A stretch of DNA of 64,000 nucleotides from CAIYRG01 sp036273455. Lineage in GTDB: Bacteria > Pseudomonadota > Alphaproteobacteria > Micropepsales > Micropepsaceae. Positions within the stretch are counted from its first letter, which is position 1; each line of letters begins with the position of its first letter. The stretch covers positions 79,706-143,705 of the forward strand of contig DASUHP010000133.1 of assembly GCA_036273455.1 (NCBI GenBank). The letters are read 5' to 3'. The position numbers were made by a program, and so were the translations under genes. Under the pieces are notes generated by a model. That model searched no databases. It was not told where the DNA came from and saw only the letters and a list, made by a program, of their open reading frames with translations. Shown piece after piece: positions 35,559-43,847 of this stretch.

Positions 35559-36341
35559 ATGAACGGGAACAGAAAAAAAAAACGCGAAGAGAACAGCTTC
35601 ACACCAGTTCGCCGCGTCAAGCGTGAGCTTCTCAAAATAGATGGCAAAACCGTTGAAGTGATTCTTCGCACCAATCCTCGGGCGCGACGCTTCATTGTCA
35701 AAGTCGATCCATCGACCGGTGAAGTCTCCGTCGTTGCGCCGACGATCCGCTCGCTGGATCGCGCCCTGGATTTTGCCCGGAAAGAAAAAAGTTGGATCGC
35801 GGGCCGGCTCGCCACAATTCCGGAGCCGGTTCATCTTGAGCTTGGCGCTACGATCATGTTCCGCGGCTCCGAATATGTGATTCGCACCGGCGACGGCCGA
35901 CGGACGCCGGTGTGGATCGACCGCGATGCGCCGCGCCCGACCCTTCGCGTCACCGGCAGCGCCGAACATTCGTCCCGCCGTGTACTCGATTGGCTGAAAC
36001 GCGAAGCCCGGCGCAAAATCGACGAACGCGTCATGTTCTATTCGGAACTGCTCGGGGTTCGGCCACGGCGGATCACGATTCGCGATACCTCCAGCCGCTG
36101 GGGATCATGTTCTTCGGCCAGAAGCCTCTCGTTTTCGTGGCGGCTGATTCTCGCCCCACCCGCGGTGCTGGATTACGTCGTCGCGCATGAAGTCGCCCAT
36201 TTGCGGGAACTCAATCACAAGCCGCGCTTCTGGCGGCTTGTCGAATCCATGGGGCCGGAAGTCGATTCCAGCCAGGCCTGGCTCTCCGAAAACGGCGCGT
36301 TGCTCCATCGTTACGCGCCCCGCGTCCGCACACTTCAGTAG
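35559..36341 (+). CDS. DUF45/YgjP-family M48-like metallopeptidase
   Basis: 260 residues. Zinc-binding HEVAHL followed by NHKPRFWRLV, preceded by the RITIRDTSSRWGSCSSARSLSFSWRLILAPP block, all diagnostic of YgjP-like proteins. Function is uncertain; some members process SprT-like or unknown targets. Codons 5-8 contain a run of ten adenines (35573-35582), a place prone to frame slips. A 278-base intergenic stretch upstream (35281-35558) is AT-rich with a GTTGT-AAA-ACAAC inverted repeat at about 35389-35401 and no gene. Confidence 0.88.
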   Translation: MNGNRKKKREENSFTPVRRVKRELLKIDGKTVEVILRTNPRARRFIVKVDPSTGEVSVVAPTIRSLDRALDFARKEKSWIAGRLATIPEPVHLELGATIMFRGSEYVIRTGDGRRTPVWIDRDAPRPTLRVTGSAEHSSRRVLDWLKREARRKIDERVMFYSELLGVRPRRITIRDTSSRWGSCSSARSLSFSWRLILAPPAVLDYVVAHEVAHLRELNHKPRFWRLVESMGPEVDSSQAWLSENGALLHRYAPRVRTLQ

Positions 36342-37039
36342 CCTTCACGGCTGCCAAATATCGCAGTGCCCAGGCGAAGATGCGTGGCGCCGAAGCGAAT
36401 CGCCGTCTCGAAATCATCGGTCATTCCCATACTGAGAAATTCGAGCCCGCATTCGCCCGCAAGTTTCCCCAACAGCGCGAAATGCAGGGCTGGCTCTTCA
36501 TCCGTCGGCGGAATGCACATCAATCCAATCACCGGCAAGAGCAATTCATCGCGGCAATGGCGCACGAAAGACGCGGCTTCGCTCGGCGCAATTCCGCCCT
36601 TCTGCTCCTCTTGTCCCGTATTGACCTGCACGAACAGGCGAACGGCGCGCCGGGATTTTTCGAGTTCCTTTTTCAGGGTTTCCGCCAGGCTCCGACGATC
36701 CAGGGAATGCACAAAGTCAAACAGCGCCACCGCGTCACGCACTTTATTGGTTTGAAGCGCGCCGATCAGATGCAGTTCAATCCCGGGATAGCGGTCCTTC
36801 AACCCGGGCCATTTCGCTTTCGCCTCCTGCACGCGATTCTCGCCGAAAATCCGGTGCCCGGCCTCGAGGACCGGAAGAATGCGTTCTACCGGGTGAGTTT
36901 TGCTGACCGCGATCAGCCGGATTTCGCGGGCCGGTGAGATGGCAGCCGACCGCGCGGCCTCAATTCGCGCATAAACGGACTTGAGGTTTTCCGCTGTCCT
37001 AAGCGAAACAGTCGCTGGTTCGGAGATCTGTGATGTCAT
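36335..37039 (-). CDS. PLP homeostasis protein, YggS family
   Basis: 234 residues. LIAVSKTHPVERI holds the lysine that binds pyridoxal phosphate; FGENRVQEA, HLIGALQTNKV and LSMGMTDDFETAIRFGATHLRLGTAIFG follow. It is thought to buffer PLP. The 3' end overlaps the DUF45 gene by 7 bases in convergent orientation. The ATG at 37039 lies inside the divergent ThiE-like gene, giving a head-to-head overlap; no later start exists in the next 20 codons. Confidence 0.92.
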   Translation of the reverse strand: MTSQISEPATVSLRTAENLKSVYARIEAARSAAISPAREIRLIAVSKTHPVERILPVLEAGHRIFGENRVQEAKAKWPGLKDRYPGIELHLIGALQTNKVRDAVALFDFVHSLDRRSLAETLKKELEKSRRAVRLFVQVNTGQEEQKGGIAPSEAASFVRHCRDELLLPVIGLMCIPPTDEEPALHFALLGKLAGECGLEFLSMGMTDDFETAIRFGATHLRLGTAIFGSREGY

Positions 37040-37653
37040 CGGCCCTGGAGATTGTGAAACTAGCAACACTGGCCAGCGCGCTCAATCGCGCCTCGCGCCT
37101 GCCGCCGCTCATCCTTGTGACGGACGACCTCCGCCTCCCCGATCCGGTTGACGCTGCCGCCGGTCTTCCGCGCGGCTGTGCAATCATTCTCAGGCATCGT
37201 GATCCTGTCACGCGATCAACTTTGGCTCATCGTCTGCGGAAAGTCACACGCGAACGCGGCGTAATGTTGCTGATTTCGCAGGACGCCACTCTCGCGTGCA
37301 GCGTGGGCGCTGACGGTTTACATCTGCCGGAACGCTTGCTAGGCGCTGCGGCACATTGGAAATGCATGCGCCCCCGTTGGATTATTACCACCGCGGCGCA
37401 CGCGACAGCATCTGTGGCCGCGGCTGCGCGTGCGCGCGCCGACGCTGTATTGCTGGCGCCGGTGTTTCCGACCCGCAGCCACCCGGACCGGTCACCGCTT
37501 GGAGTTTTGCGCGCCAGCAATATCGCGCGCCAGAGCCCGGTGGCGGTGTATGCGCTTGGCGGCGTCAACGCCCGCACGGCAACGCGGCTTGCAGGTTCTG
37601 CGTTCGCCGGAATCGCCGGGATCGAATCACTGTCCGGCGGTCACAGCCGATAG
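37033..37653 (+). CDS. thiamine-phosphate synthase/TenI-like protein
   Basis: 206 residues. TMP-TENI barrel pieces: LILVTDDLRLP, GADGLHLPE, VLLAPVFPTRSHPDRSPLG and VYALGGVNARTA. It could be a ThiE or a TenI-type isomerase; the phosphate-binding and CPNH-like catalytic residues of ThiE are not obvious. Starts at GTG 37030, ATG 37033 or GTG 37054 are possible. No other thi genes nearby. The stop overlaps the porin gene by 13 bases. Confidence 0.75.
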   Translation: MSSALEIVKLATLASALNRASRLPPLILVTDDLRLPDPVDAAAGLPRGCAIILRHRDPVTRSTLAHRLRKVTRERGVMLLISQDATLACSVGADGLHLPERLLGAAAHWKCMRPRWIITTAAHATASVAAAARARADAVLLAPVFPTRSHPDRSPLGVLRASNIARQSPVAVYALGGVNARTATRLAGSAFAGIAGIESLSGGHSR

Positions 37654-38837
37654 GACAAACCGAGATAAACCGCGTCCATGCGAATATTCGGCAGTCCGTT
37701 GTAAAAAGCGCCGTTGTTGCGCGCGTAGTGATACCATTGCCACCCGCCCGTCAGCTCAATTGCCGGCGTAAAAAGATAACCGCCGCTGACCTGATAACCG
37801 GTGATGTCGTAATCCACCGGACCCGCGGCATGTGCGTTCGATGTCTCGGCGCCCAATCGCCACCGGCCTCGTTCGACAGTTGCGGACAAATGATCGCCTT
37901 CGGTCGCCGCGCCCTGAAGCACATCATAGACATTCAGCAGCCAGGCATTTGTCCCCCGCCAGGCGCCTCCGGCCGTCAGTTTCGTATCATCTACGCTGTA
38001 GGCGAATTCCGCGCCCACCGACCAGTCGTACAAGTTCTGTCCCGCTGCCGTCGGCTGACGCTGGCTGCCCTGCGCATAACCGGCGGAGAGCCCCACGGCG
38101 ACACTGGAAATGTAATCGGTGTAGTTCGCCCCGACCTCCCAGATATCATGCGGGGCATTGGTCTGCGGATTTCCGGTCCACGGCAGAGGCGTGCGCACCG
38201 TCTCGGGCGTAAACGACGCGCCGAGCTGCAAACCAACCAAACGGGGGGACAGGAAATTGATCTTGGCGTAATTGGATGAGCTCTGGACCGCAGTCACCTG
38301 TTTGAAAAACCGGCCGAAATCCCGGCCCGTATCGGGATCGCGGAAGAGCGAAATCACGCGCTGCTCCAGGCTGACTTGTGGATCAATCTCAGGGCCCGTC
38401 AGCGCCAGCGAGTAGGCGGCACCGTCGACAGCGCCGATTTCGAACCGGCCAAACCCGGTCTCCACGAATCCAAACAGGCGTTCCAGCGTATTGTTTCCGT
38501 AAATGTCTCCGGACAGATGGTCGTGCAAAAGAAGCAGATCGGTCCGCAGTCCGAAAATAATTCCATTGTCGAATATCCTTTGTGCACGGAGCCACGGCCG
38601 CAGTTCTCCGCTGGCGACGCTGTGATCATATCCGGTCGGATCGGCTGGCCCGCCGGACTGCCAGGAATAACCAACCGCACCTCCGGCGGACCCGCCGAGA
38701 GTCAGATCGATGTCGTCGATCATCCAGTCCAGCGGCTCTGCCGGGAGGACGCTATTGTCATTATCGGCTGCGCGTGCCCCTCCCGCGGCCATGACCAATG
38801 CGACGCCGAGCCACAGCGCCCGCGACTTCACCTTCAT
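37641..38837 (-). CDS. porin-like outer membrane beta-barrel protein
   Basis: 398 residues from the ATG at 38837. Cleavable signal peptide ending in GGARAAD. The mature chain alternates short hydrophobic strands with acidic/aromatic turns (SGELRPWLRAQRIFDNGIIFGLRTDLLLL, YAKINFLSPRLVGLQLGASF, EVGANYTDYISSVAVGLSAGY) and closes with YLGLSYRL. It fits the Gram-negative porin family used in alphaproteobacteria. Pore specificity unknown. The last residue is leucine rather than the usual phenylalanine. Confidence 0.75.
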   Translation of the reverse strand: MKVKSRALWLGVALVMAAGGARAADNDNSVLPAEPLDWMIDDIDLTLGGSAGGAVGYSWQSGGPADPTGYDHSVASGELRPWLRAQRIFDNGIIFGLRTDLLLLHDHLSGDIYGNNTLERLFGFVETGFGRFEIGAVDGAAYSLALTGPEIDPQVSLEQRVISLFRDPDTGRDFGRFFKQVTAVQSSSNYAKINFLSPRLVGLQLGASFTPETVRTPLPWTGNPQTNAPHDIWEVGANYTDYISSVAVGLSAGYAQGSQRQPTAAGQNLYDWSVGAEFAYSVDDTKLTAGGAWRGTNAWLLNVYDVLQGAATEGDHLSATVERGRWRLGAETSNAHAAGPVDYDITGYQVSGGYLFTPAIELTGGWQWYHYARNNGAFYNGLPNIRMDAVYLGLSYRL

Positions 38838-38956
38838 TCCCCGTAACTCCCCTACTCCGGGCATCACTAATCGAGCCCGCGCCGAACGCAACCCGGTTCG
38901 TTGCGCGCCTGCTCCCCCGCAAGTATAAGTTCCCGTGGGGCAACAAGGATTTTCCC

Positions 38957-40045
38957 ATGCGTCTGATTATCGCGACTGCCGGGATTGCACTGCTCGCCAG
39001 TTCCGGTTCGGCCATGGCTGCCGATTGCACCAAGGGTTTACTGTGGCCTTATGTGCGCAATCCGGGCGATTGCCTCACGAGTACCGAAATCCAGGCCGGC
39101 AAAACCGGAGTCTACACCGGCCCTGCCACCGGCCAGGTCGATGTCAGTACCATCAAGCCGCCGCCCCAGGCGGTGTCGAATTCAACGCAGTGCAGCCATA
39201 GCTGGTACTGGCCCTTCGGCGGCGACAGTTGCGCGCCCGCGCCAGGCGAAAATGTCAGCAATTCACCCGGCTCCGGTGCGACGGCAGCCAATCCTGCGGT
39301 GAAGGACAATTCACCGGCAACGCAACCGTCGGCAGCCGCGCCTGCGGCCGGACCTCAGGCAGCCCTGCAACAACCTGCTCAATCACCGGCCGCAATTGCT
39401 ACCGCAACCGCGCCGATACAGCTTGCGCAGGCGAGCACGGCGGACTGCCACAAAGGCATTCTGTGGCCGTTTATTCGCGATGCGGGGGATTGTTCGACCC
39501 CGGCGGAGGTTAAAGGACAACCACCCGCGGCATATGTTGCGCCGGCTCCTCCATCGGCTTCGGTTACGCCGGTTGCTGCGGTTGCCGGTCCACCTCCGGC
39601 GGCCGTCTGCACCAAAGGAACGTTCTGGCCCTTCATCCGTGAGGCGGGAGACTGCGCAACTGCCGCCGAAAAGAGCAGCGGCAATGTTTCGTCAGCGCCA
39701 GTTGTGCCGAGCGCGCCCGCTGCAACGCCGATAGCGGCTGCTGCATCTCCGCCACCGGCCCCAGTGACACAGGCCGTTGCGGTTGGGAGTCCGCCGGCGG
39801 CGACGTGCACCAAAGGCACATTCTGGCCATTCATCCGGGGAGCGGGCGACTGCCTGACGGCCACCGAAAAGGCGAGCGGCCAAACATCCCCTGTCGCTGC
39901 GACCGCACCGGAGCAGACCGGGCCCGTACCGGCCGCTGCCCCGTCAGTCAGCAATCCTGGCGCGTGTCACAAAGGCCTGTTCTGGCCCTTTGTGCGCGAG
40001 GATGGCGATTGCCCGACGGGCGCGGACAAAACGCCGCAACACTGA
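38957..40045 (+). CDS. secreted protein with five C-x14-C WPF repeats
   Basis: 362 residues. Signal peptide to about residue 22 (SGSAMAAD). Five copies of a 16-residue unit follow: C-x-K-G-x-x-W-P-[FY]-[IV]-R-x-x-G-D-C, at C24-C39, C164-C179, C218-C233, C284-C299 and C337-C352, each followed by x-T-x-x-E or D. A variant, CSHSWYWPFGGDSC, is at C79-C92. Linkers are 35-70 residues of Pro/Ala/Ser-rich sequence. Every cysteine pair is 15 positions apart (13 in the variant), suggesting one disulfide-closed module per repeat. I do not recognise the family. ATG 38957 has AAGGA upstream; a longer frame begins at 38798 but overlaps the signal. Confidence 0.8.
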   Translation: MRLIIATAGIALLASSGSAMAADCTKGLLWPYVRNPGDCLTSTEIQAGKTGVYTGPATGQVDVSTIKPPPQAVSNSTQCSHSWYWPFGGDSCAPAPGENVSNSPGSGATAANPAVKDNSPATQPSAAAPAAGPQAALQQPAQSPAAIATATAPIQLAQASTADCHKGILWPFIRDAGDCSTPAEVKGQPPAAYVAPAPPSASVTPVAAVAGPPPAAVCTKGTFWPFIREAGDCATAAEKSSGNVSSAPVVPSAPAATPIAAAASPPPAPVTQAVAVGSPPAATCTKGTFWPFIRGAGDCLTATEKASGQTSPVAATAPEQTGPVPAAAPSVSNPGACHKGLFWPFVREDGDCPTGADKTPQH

Positions 40046-40161
40046 TCGCCCATCTCCTGCCGCAATGAGCCGCGAGATTGCGCCAAGGCTTGGCGAGTGA
40101 CTATAAGCGGTGCAGGTTTTGCCGGCCGGGCCCATACCGTCCGGAGTTCAGGGAAGTTTTA

Positions 40162-40671
40162 ATGCGGACCATCCTTTTCGCCAGTGTTGCTCTGGCGCTC
40201 GCCGGTTGCTCGGTTTTCTCGGGCTCGGACAATTCGATGCAGCCTCCGGTGCCGGTCGCAACCGCCAGCTCCTCTGGCAGCAGCGCGCCCTGGTACTGGC
40301 CCTTTGGAGGCGACAGTAGCGCTGATAATCCGGTGGCCGGGATGCCCCAGCTGGGCGTCAATTCCTATCTCTGGCGGGCCACTCTCGATACACTCAACTT
40401 CATGCCGCTCGCGTCGGCAGATCCGGTCGGTGGCATCATCATCAGCGATTGGTATGCCGCCCCGGAAAAACCCGATGAACGCGTCAAGGTGGATGTTTAC
40501 ATTCTCGACAAGCGCCTGCGTGCTGATGCCTTGAGAGTCACCGTGTTCCGCCAGGTCCGCAATGCCGCTGGCTGGGCTGATGCGAGCGTCAATCCGGATA
40601 CCGGCGTAAAGCTGGAAAACGCGATTCTGTCCCGCGCCCGAGAGTTGCGGCTGTCCACGCAACCGCAATAA
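40162..40671 (+). CDS. DUF3576 lipoprotein
   Basis: 169 residues. Lipobox ALAGC near residue 16, then a Ser/Pro-rich linker containing WYWPFGGDS, then the DUF3576 domain (YLWRATLDTLNFMPLASADPVGGIIISDWY ... ERVKVDVYILDKRLRADALRVTVFRQV). GGGAAG precedes the ATG by five bases. DUF3576 proteins are common alphaproteobacterial envelope proteins, usually upstream of leuS-lptE as here. The WYWPFGGDS string also occurs in the preceding gene. Confidence 0.85.
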   Translation: MRTILFASVALALAGCSVFSGSDNSMQPPVPVATASSSGSSAPWYWPFGGDSSADNPVAGMPQLGVNSYLWRATLDTLNFMPLASADPVGGIIISDWYAAPEKPDERVKVDVYILDKRLRADALRVTVFRQVRNAAGWADASVNPDTGVKLENAILSRARELRLSTQPQ

Positions 40672-40686
40672 ATTCAGATCACCCGG

Positions 40687-40705
40687 GCGCAGAGATATTC
40701 TGCGC
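40687..40705. terminator. hairpin between DUF3576 gene and leuS
   Basis: GCGCAGA (40687-40693) and TCTGCGC (40699-40705) form a 7-base perfect stem with loop GATAT, 16 bases after the DUF3576 stop and 66 bases before leuS. No T-tract follows, so it may be a weak terminator or a leader element of leuS. Confidence 0.35.
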
Positions 40706-40770
40706 ACCCAACGCCGCAGGATCAATGCGGCAGTCTCAGCGCTGCTGACCAATGAAATCGAAGGGCCGCC

Positions 40771-43314
40771 GTGTCGCGCTACAACCCCAGGGAATCCGAA
40801 AGCCACTGGCAGAGTGAATGGGAAACGTGGGGCAGCTTCCGCGCCGTCAACGATTCGGCGCTGCCGAAATACTACGTGCTCGAGATGTTTCCTTATCCTT
40901 CGGGCCGCATCCATATGGGCCATGTGCGCAACTACACGATGGGCGACGTCATCGCCCGCTTCCGGCGCGCTCAGGGCTATAATGTGCTTCACCCAATGGG
41001 CTGGGATGCCTTTGGTCTGCCCGCCGAGAATGCCGCGCGCGAGAAAAACGTGCATCCCCGCGATTGGACCTACGCCAACATCGCAGCCATGCGCGAACAG
41101 CTCAAGCGCATGGGCCTGGCGATCGATTGGTCACGCGAATTCGCGACCTGCGATCCGGAATATTATGCGCTGCAGCAGCAGTTGTTTCTCGATCTCTTTC
41201 GGGAAGGACTGGTTTACCGCGCTGAAGCCGAGGTGAATTGGGATCCGGTCGATCAAACTGTTCTCGCCAACGAGCAAGTGATCGAAGGACGCGGCTGGCG
41301 GTCGGGCGCGATCGTCGAGCGTCGCAAGCTGGCACAATGGTTTTTCAAAATCACCGCCTTTGCCGACGAGTTGCTGAGCGGCCTCGACAGTTTGCAAAAA
41401 TGGCCGGAAAAGGTCCGGCTGATGCAGAAGAACTGGATCGGCCGGTCCGAGGGACTGCACTTTTCTTTTCAACTCAGACACGCGCCAGTCCCGCGGATTG
41501 ACGTGTTCTCCACCCGGCCCGACACTTTGTTCGGCGCCAGCTTCATTGCGTTGTCGCCGGATCATCCTCTCGTCCAACAAATGGCGGCTGCAAACGAGGC
41601 GCTCGCCGCCTTTGTGCGCGAATGCCACCAGGGCGGTACCGCGGAAGAAGCGATTGAGACCGCCGAGAAGCATGGCTTCGACACCGGGATGAAGGCGTTG
41701 CATCCCTTCGATCCTGATCGGGAATTGCCGGTCTATGTCGCCAATTTCGTATTGATGGCGTATGGCACCGGCGCGATTTTCGGGTGTCCTGCGCATGATC
41801 AGCGCGACCTGGAATTCGCCCGCAAATACCGCCTGCCCGTCATTCCCGTGGTGGTGCCCGAAAGCACCAATCCAGACCAATTCGTGATCGGCGACGAGGC
41901 CTATCTGGGGCCCGGCCGTCTTGCCCATTCGCGCTTTCTCGACGGCCTCGATGTCGAGACCGCCAAAGCCGAAGTGGCCGGCCGGCTGGAAAAGGCCGGT
42001 GCCGGCAAGCGCACCGTGCATTATCGGTTGCGCGACTGGCTGGTTTCCCGTCAGCGCTATTGGGGCTGTCCGATCCCGATCATTCACTGCGCGAAATGCG
42101 GCACTGTTCCCGTGCCGCAGACGGAACTTCCCGTGCGGCTGCCGGACGATGCGGCATTCGATCAGCCGGGCAATCCCCTGGCCAATCACCCCTCATGGAA
42201 GAACGTCCCGTGTCCCCAATGTGGCGGAGCGGCCAGCCGCGAAACCGACACGCTCGATACGTTCGTCGATTCCTCCTGGTATTTTGCGCGTTTCACCAAT
42301 CCCCGCGCCGGAACGCCGGTCGACCGCCGTGCTGCCCATTACTGGATGCCGGTCGATCAGTACATCGGCGGTGTCGAGCACGCGATCCTGCATTTGCTTT
42401 ATGCCCGCTTCTTCACCCGCGCCATCGCAAGAGCGGGAGAACTGTCCGTACAGGAACCATTTGCCGGGTTGTTCACCCAGGGCATGGTCTGCCACGAAAC
42501 CTATCGCGATGAGAACGGCGACTGGGTGTTGCCCGAAGATGTCGAAAAGCGTGACGGTGGCGCGTTCCGACTCGACACGAATGTTCCGGTGACGGCCGGT
42601 CCGTCTGAAAAAATGTCAAAGTCGAAAAAGAATGTCGTCGCACCCGAAGCGATCATCGACGTTTTTGGCGCCGACGCCATTCGCTGGTTCATGCTGTCCG
42701 ATACGCCGCCGGAACGCGACATTGAATGGACCCAGGAAGGGGCCGAAGGCTGCTGGCGGTTTATCCAGCGCATATACCGGCTGGTCGGCGAAGCCAAATC
42801 AGCATCAGCCGGTGGCGCCGCGGGGAATCCGGATGCGACGCTGGAATTGCGCCGCGCTACGCACCGGGCCATCGCCGCAGTCACCGACGACCTCAACGCG
42901 CTGCGCTTCAATCGTGCCGTGGCGCAAATCTACACGCTTGCCAATGCGATCCAGAACATCACGGCCGCCGGTCCGGAGTCACGCCGCGAAGCCATCGAGA
43001 CGCTCGTGCTGCTGATCGGTCCGATGATGCCGCACCTTGCCGAGACGTGCTGGAAAGAACTGGGCAAGACGATGATGCTGGCATCCGCGCGCTGGCCCAA
43101 TGCCGATCCGCGGCTGGTGGCGAGCGACACGATCGTGATTGCCGTCCAGGTCAACGGCAAACGGCGCGGCGAAATCGAGATCCCCAGGGACCTGACGGAG
43201 GAAGCGGTAAAACAAAGCGCACTTGCTCTCGAACCCGTCCAACGCGCGCTGCAGGGCAAACCGCCGCGCCGGGTCATTGTCGTACCGGGGCGCATCGTCA
43301 ATGTGGTGGCATAG
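40771..43314 (+). CDS. leuS: leucine-tRNA ligase
   Basis: 847 residues. Class Ia signature HMGH at 48-51, PMGWDAFGLPAENAA, zinc-like CAKCGTVPVP and CPQCGG pairs, editing domain with STRPDTLFGASFIALSPDHPL, and KMSKS near residue 613 (EKMSKSKKNVV). It starts with GTG after GAAGGG. Opens the overlapping leuS-lptE-holA-hisF run. Confidence 0.97.
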   Translation: MSRYNPRESESHWQSEWETWGSFRAVNDSALPKYYVLEMFPYPSGRIHMGHVRNYTMGDVIARFRRAQGYNVLHPMGWDAFGLPAENAAREKNVHPRDWTYANIAAMREQLKRMGLAIDWSREFATCDPEYYALQQQLFLDLFREGLVYRAEAEVNWDPVDQTVLANEQVIEGRGWRSGAIVERRKLAQWFFKITAFADELLSGLDSLQKWPEKVRLMQKNWIGRSEGLHFSFQLRHAPVPRIDVFSTRPDTLFGASFIALSPDHPLVQQMAAANEALAAFVRECHQGGTAEEAIETAEKHGFDTGMKALHPFDPDRELPVYVANFVLMAYGTGAIFGCPAHDQRDLEFARKYRLPVIPVVVPESTNPDQFVIGDEAYLGPGRLAHSRFLDGLDVETAKAEVAGRLEKAGAGKRTVHYRLRDWLVSRQRYWGCPIPIIHCAKCGTVPVPQTELPVRLPDDAAFDQPGNPLANHPSWKNVPCPQCGGAASRETDTLDTFVDSSWYFARFTNPRAGTPVDRRAAHYWMPVDQYIGGVEHAILHLLYARFFTRAIARAGELSVQEPFAGLFTQGMVCHETYRDENGDWVLPEDVEKRDGGAFRLDTNVPVTAGPSEKMSKSKKNVVAPEAIIDVFGADAIRWFMLSDTPPERDIEWTQEGAEGCWRFIQRIYRLVGEAKSASAGGAAGNPDATLELRRATHRAIAAVTDDLNALRFNRAVAQIYTLANAIQNITAAGPESRREAIETLVLLIGPMMPHLAETCWKELGKTMMLASARWPNADPRLVASDTIVIAVQVNGKRRGEIEIPRDLTEEAVKQSALALEPVQRALQGKPPRRVIVVPGRIVNVVA

Positions 43315-43843
43315 CCGGGTGCGCGCGTGCGGCATCCTCGGCGGCGCGTTGGCGTTTTCCGGGCTGCTTGGGGGGTGCGGATTTCACCCGCTATTGGGCA
43401 GTGGCGGGCAGGGTCCCGGGGTCGGCGACAGGTTGTCCGCTGTCTATGTCGATCCGATTCCGAACCGCGTCGGTTATCAACTCCGCAATGACCTGCTCGA
43501 TCTGTTCAATGCCACCGGCCGTGCCGATGGCGCGGCGTATCACTTGAAACTTTCGCTGACCGAAGCGGAACAGGCCGTGGCGCTTCAGACGAACACCAAT
43601 ATTACGCGCTACAACTACACACTGAGGGCGCATTACGAATTGATCCCGGCCGGCAGCACGGCTGCGGCGAAAACCGGCGATCTCACCTCACTCACGGCAT
43701 ACAATGTCGCGGCTGCACCATTTCTTTACGCGACCGTAGCGGCGGAACAGGATGCCAAGAACCGCGCGGCGAACGATCTTGCCGAACGTCTGCGGGTGAC
43801 GATTGCGGTTTATCTGCGCGACCAGGCGGAGAAGGCGCACTAA
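43301..43843 (+). CDS. lptE: LPS-assembly lipoprotein LptE
   Basis: 180 residues. Signal with lipobox LLGGC and CGFHPL right after, the hallmark of LptE (GCGFHPLLG), then YVDPIPNRVGYQLRNDLLDLF. It plugs the LptD barrel for LPS export. It starts 14 bases inside the leuS end and its position between leuS and holA is conserved across proteobacteria. Confidence 0.93.
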   Translation: MWWHSRVRACGILGGALAFSGLLGGCGFHPLLGSGGQGPGVGDRLSAVYVDPIPNRVGYQLRNDLLDLFNATGRADGAAYHLKLSLTEAEQAVALQTNTNITRYNYTLRAHYELIPAGSTAAAKTGDLTSLTAYNVAAAPFLYATVAAEQDAKNRAANDLAERLRVTIAVYLRDQAEKAH

Positions 43844-43847
43844 CCCG

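Noticed and set aside
37356..38279. 307-codon open frame on the plus strand opposite the porin
   Set aside because: Cys/Arg-rich with no domain; crosses the end of the ThiE-like gene and the porin in an implausible frame.
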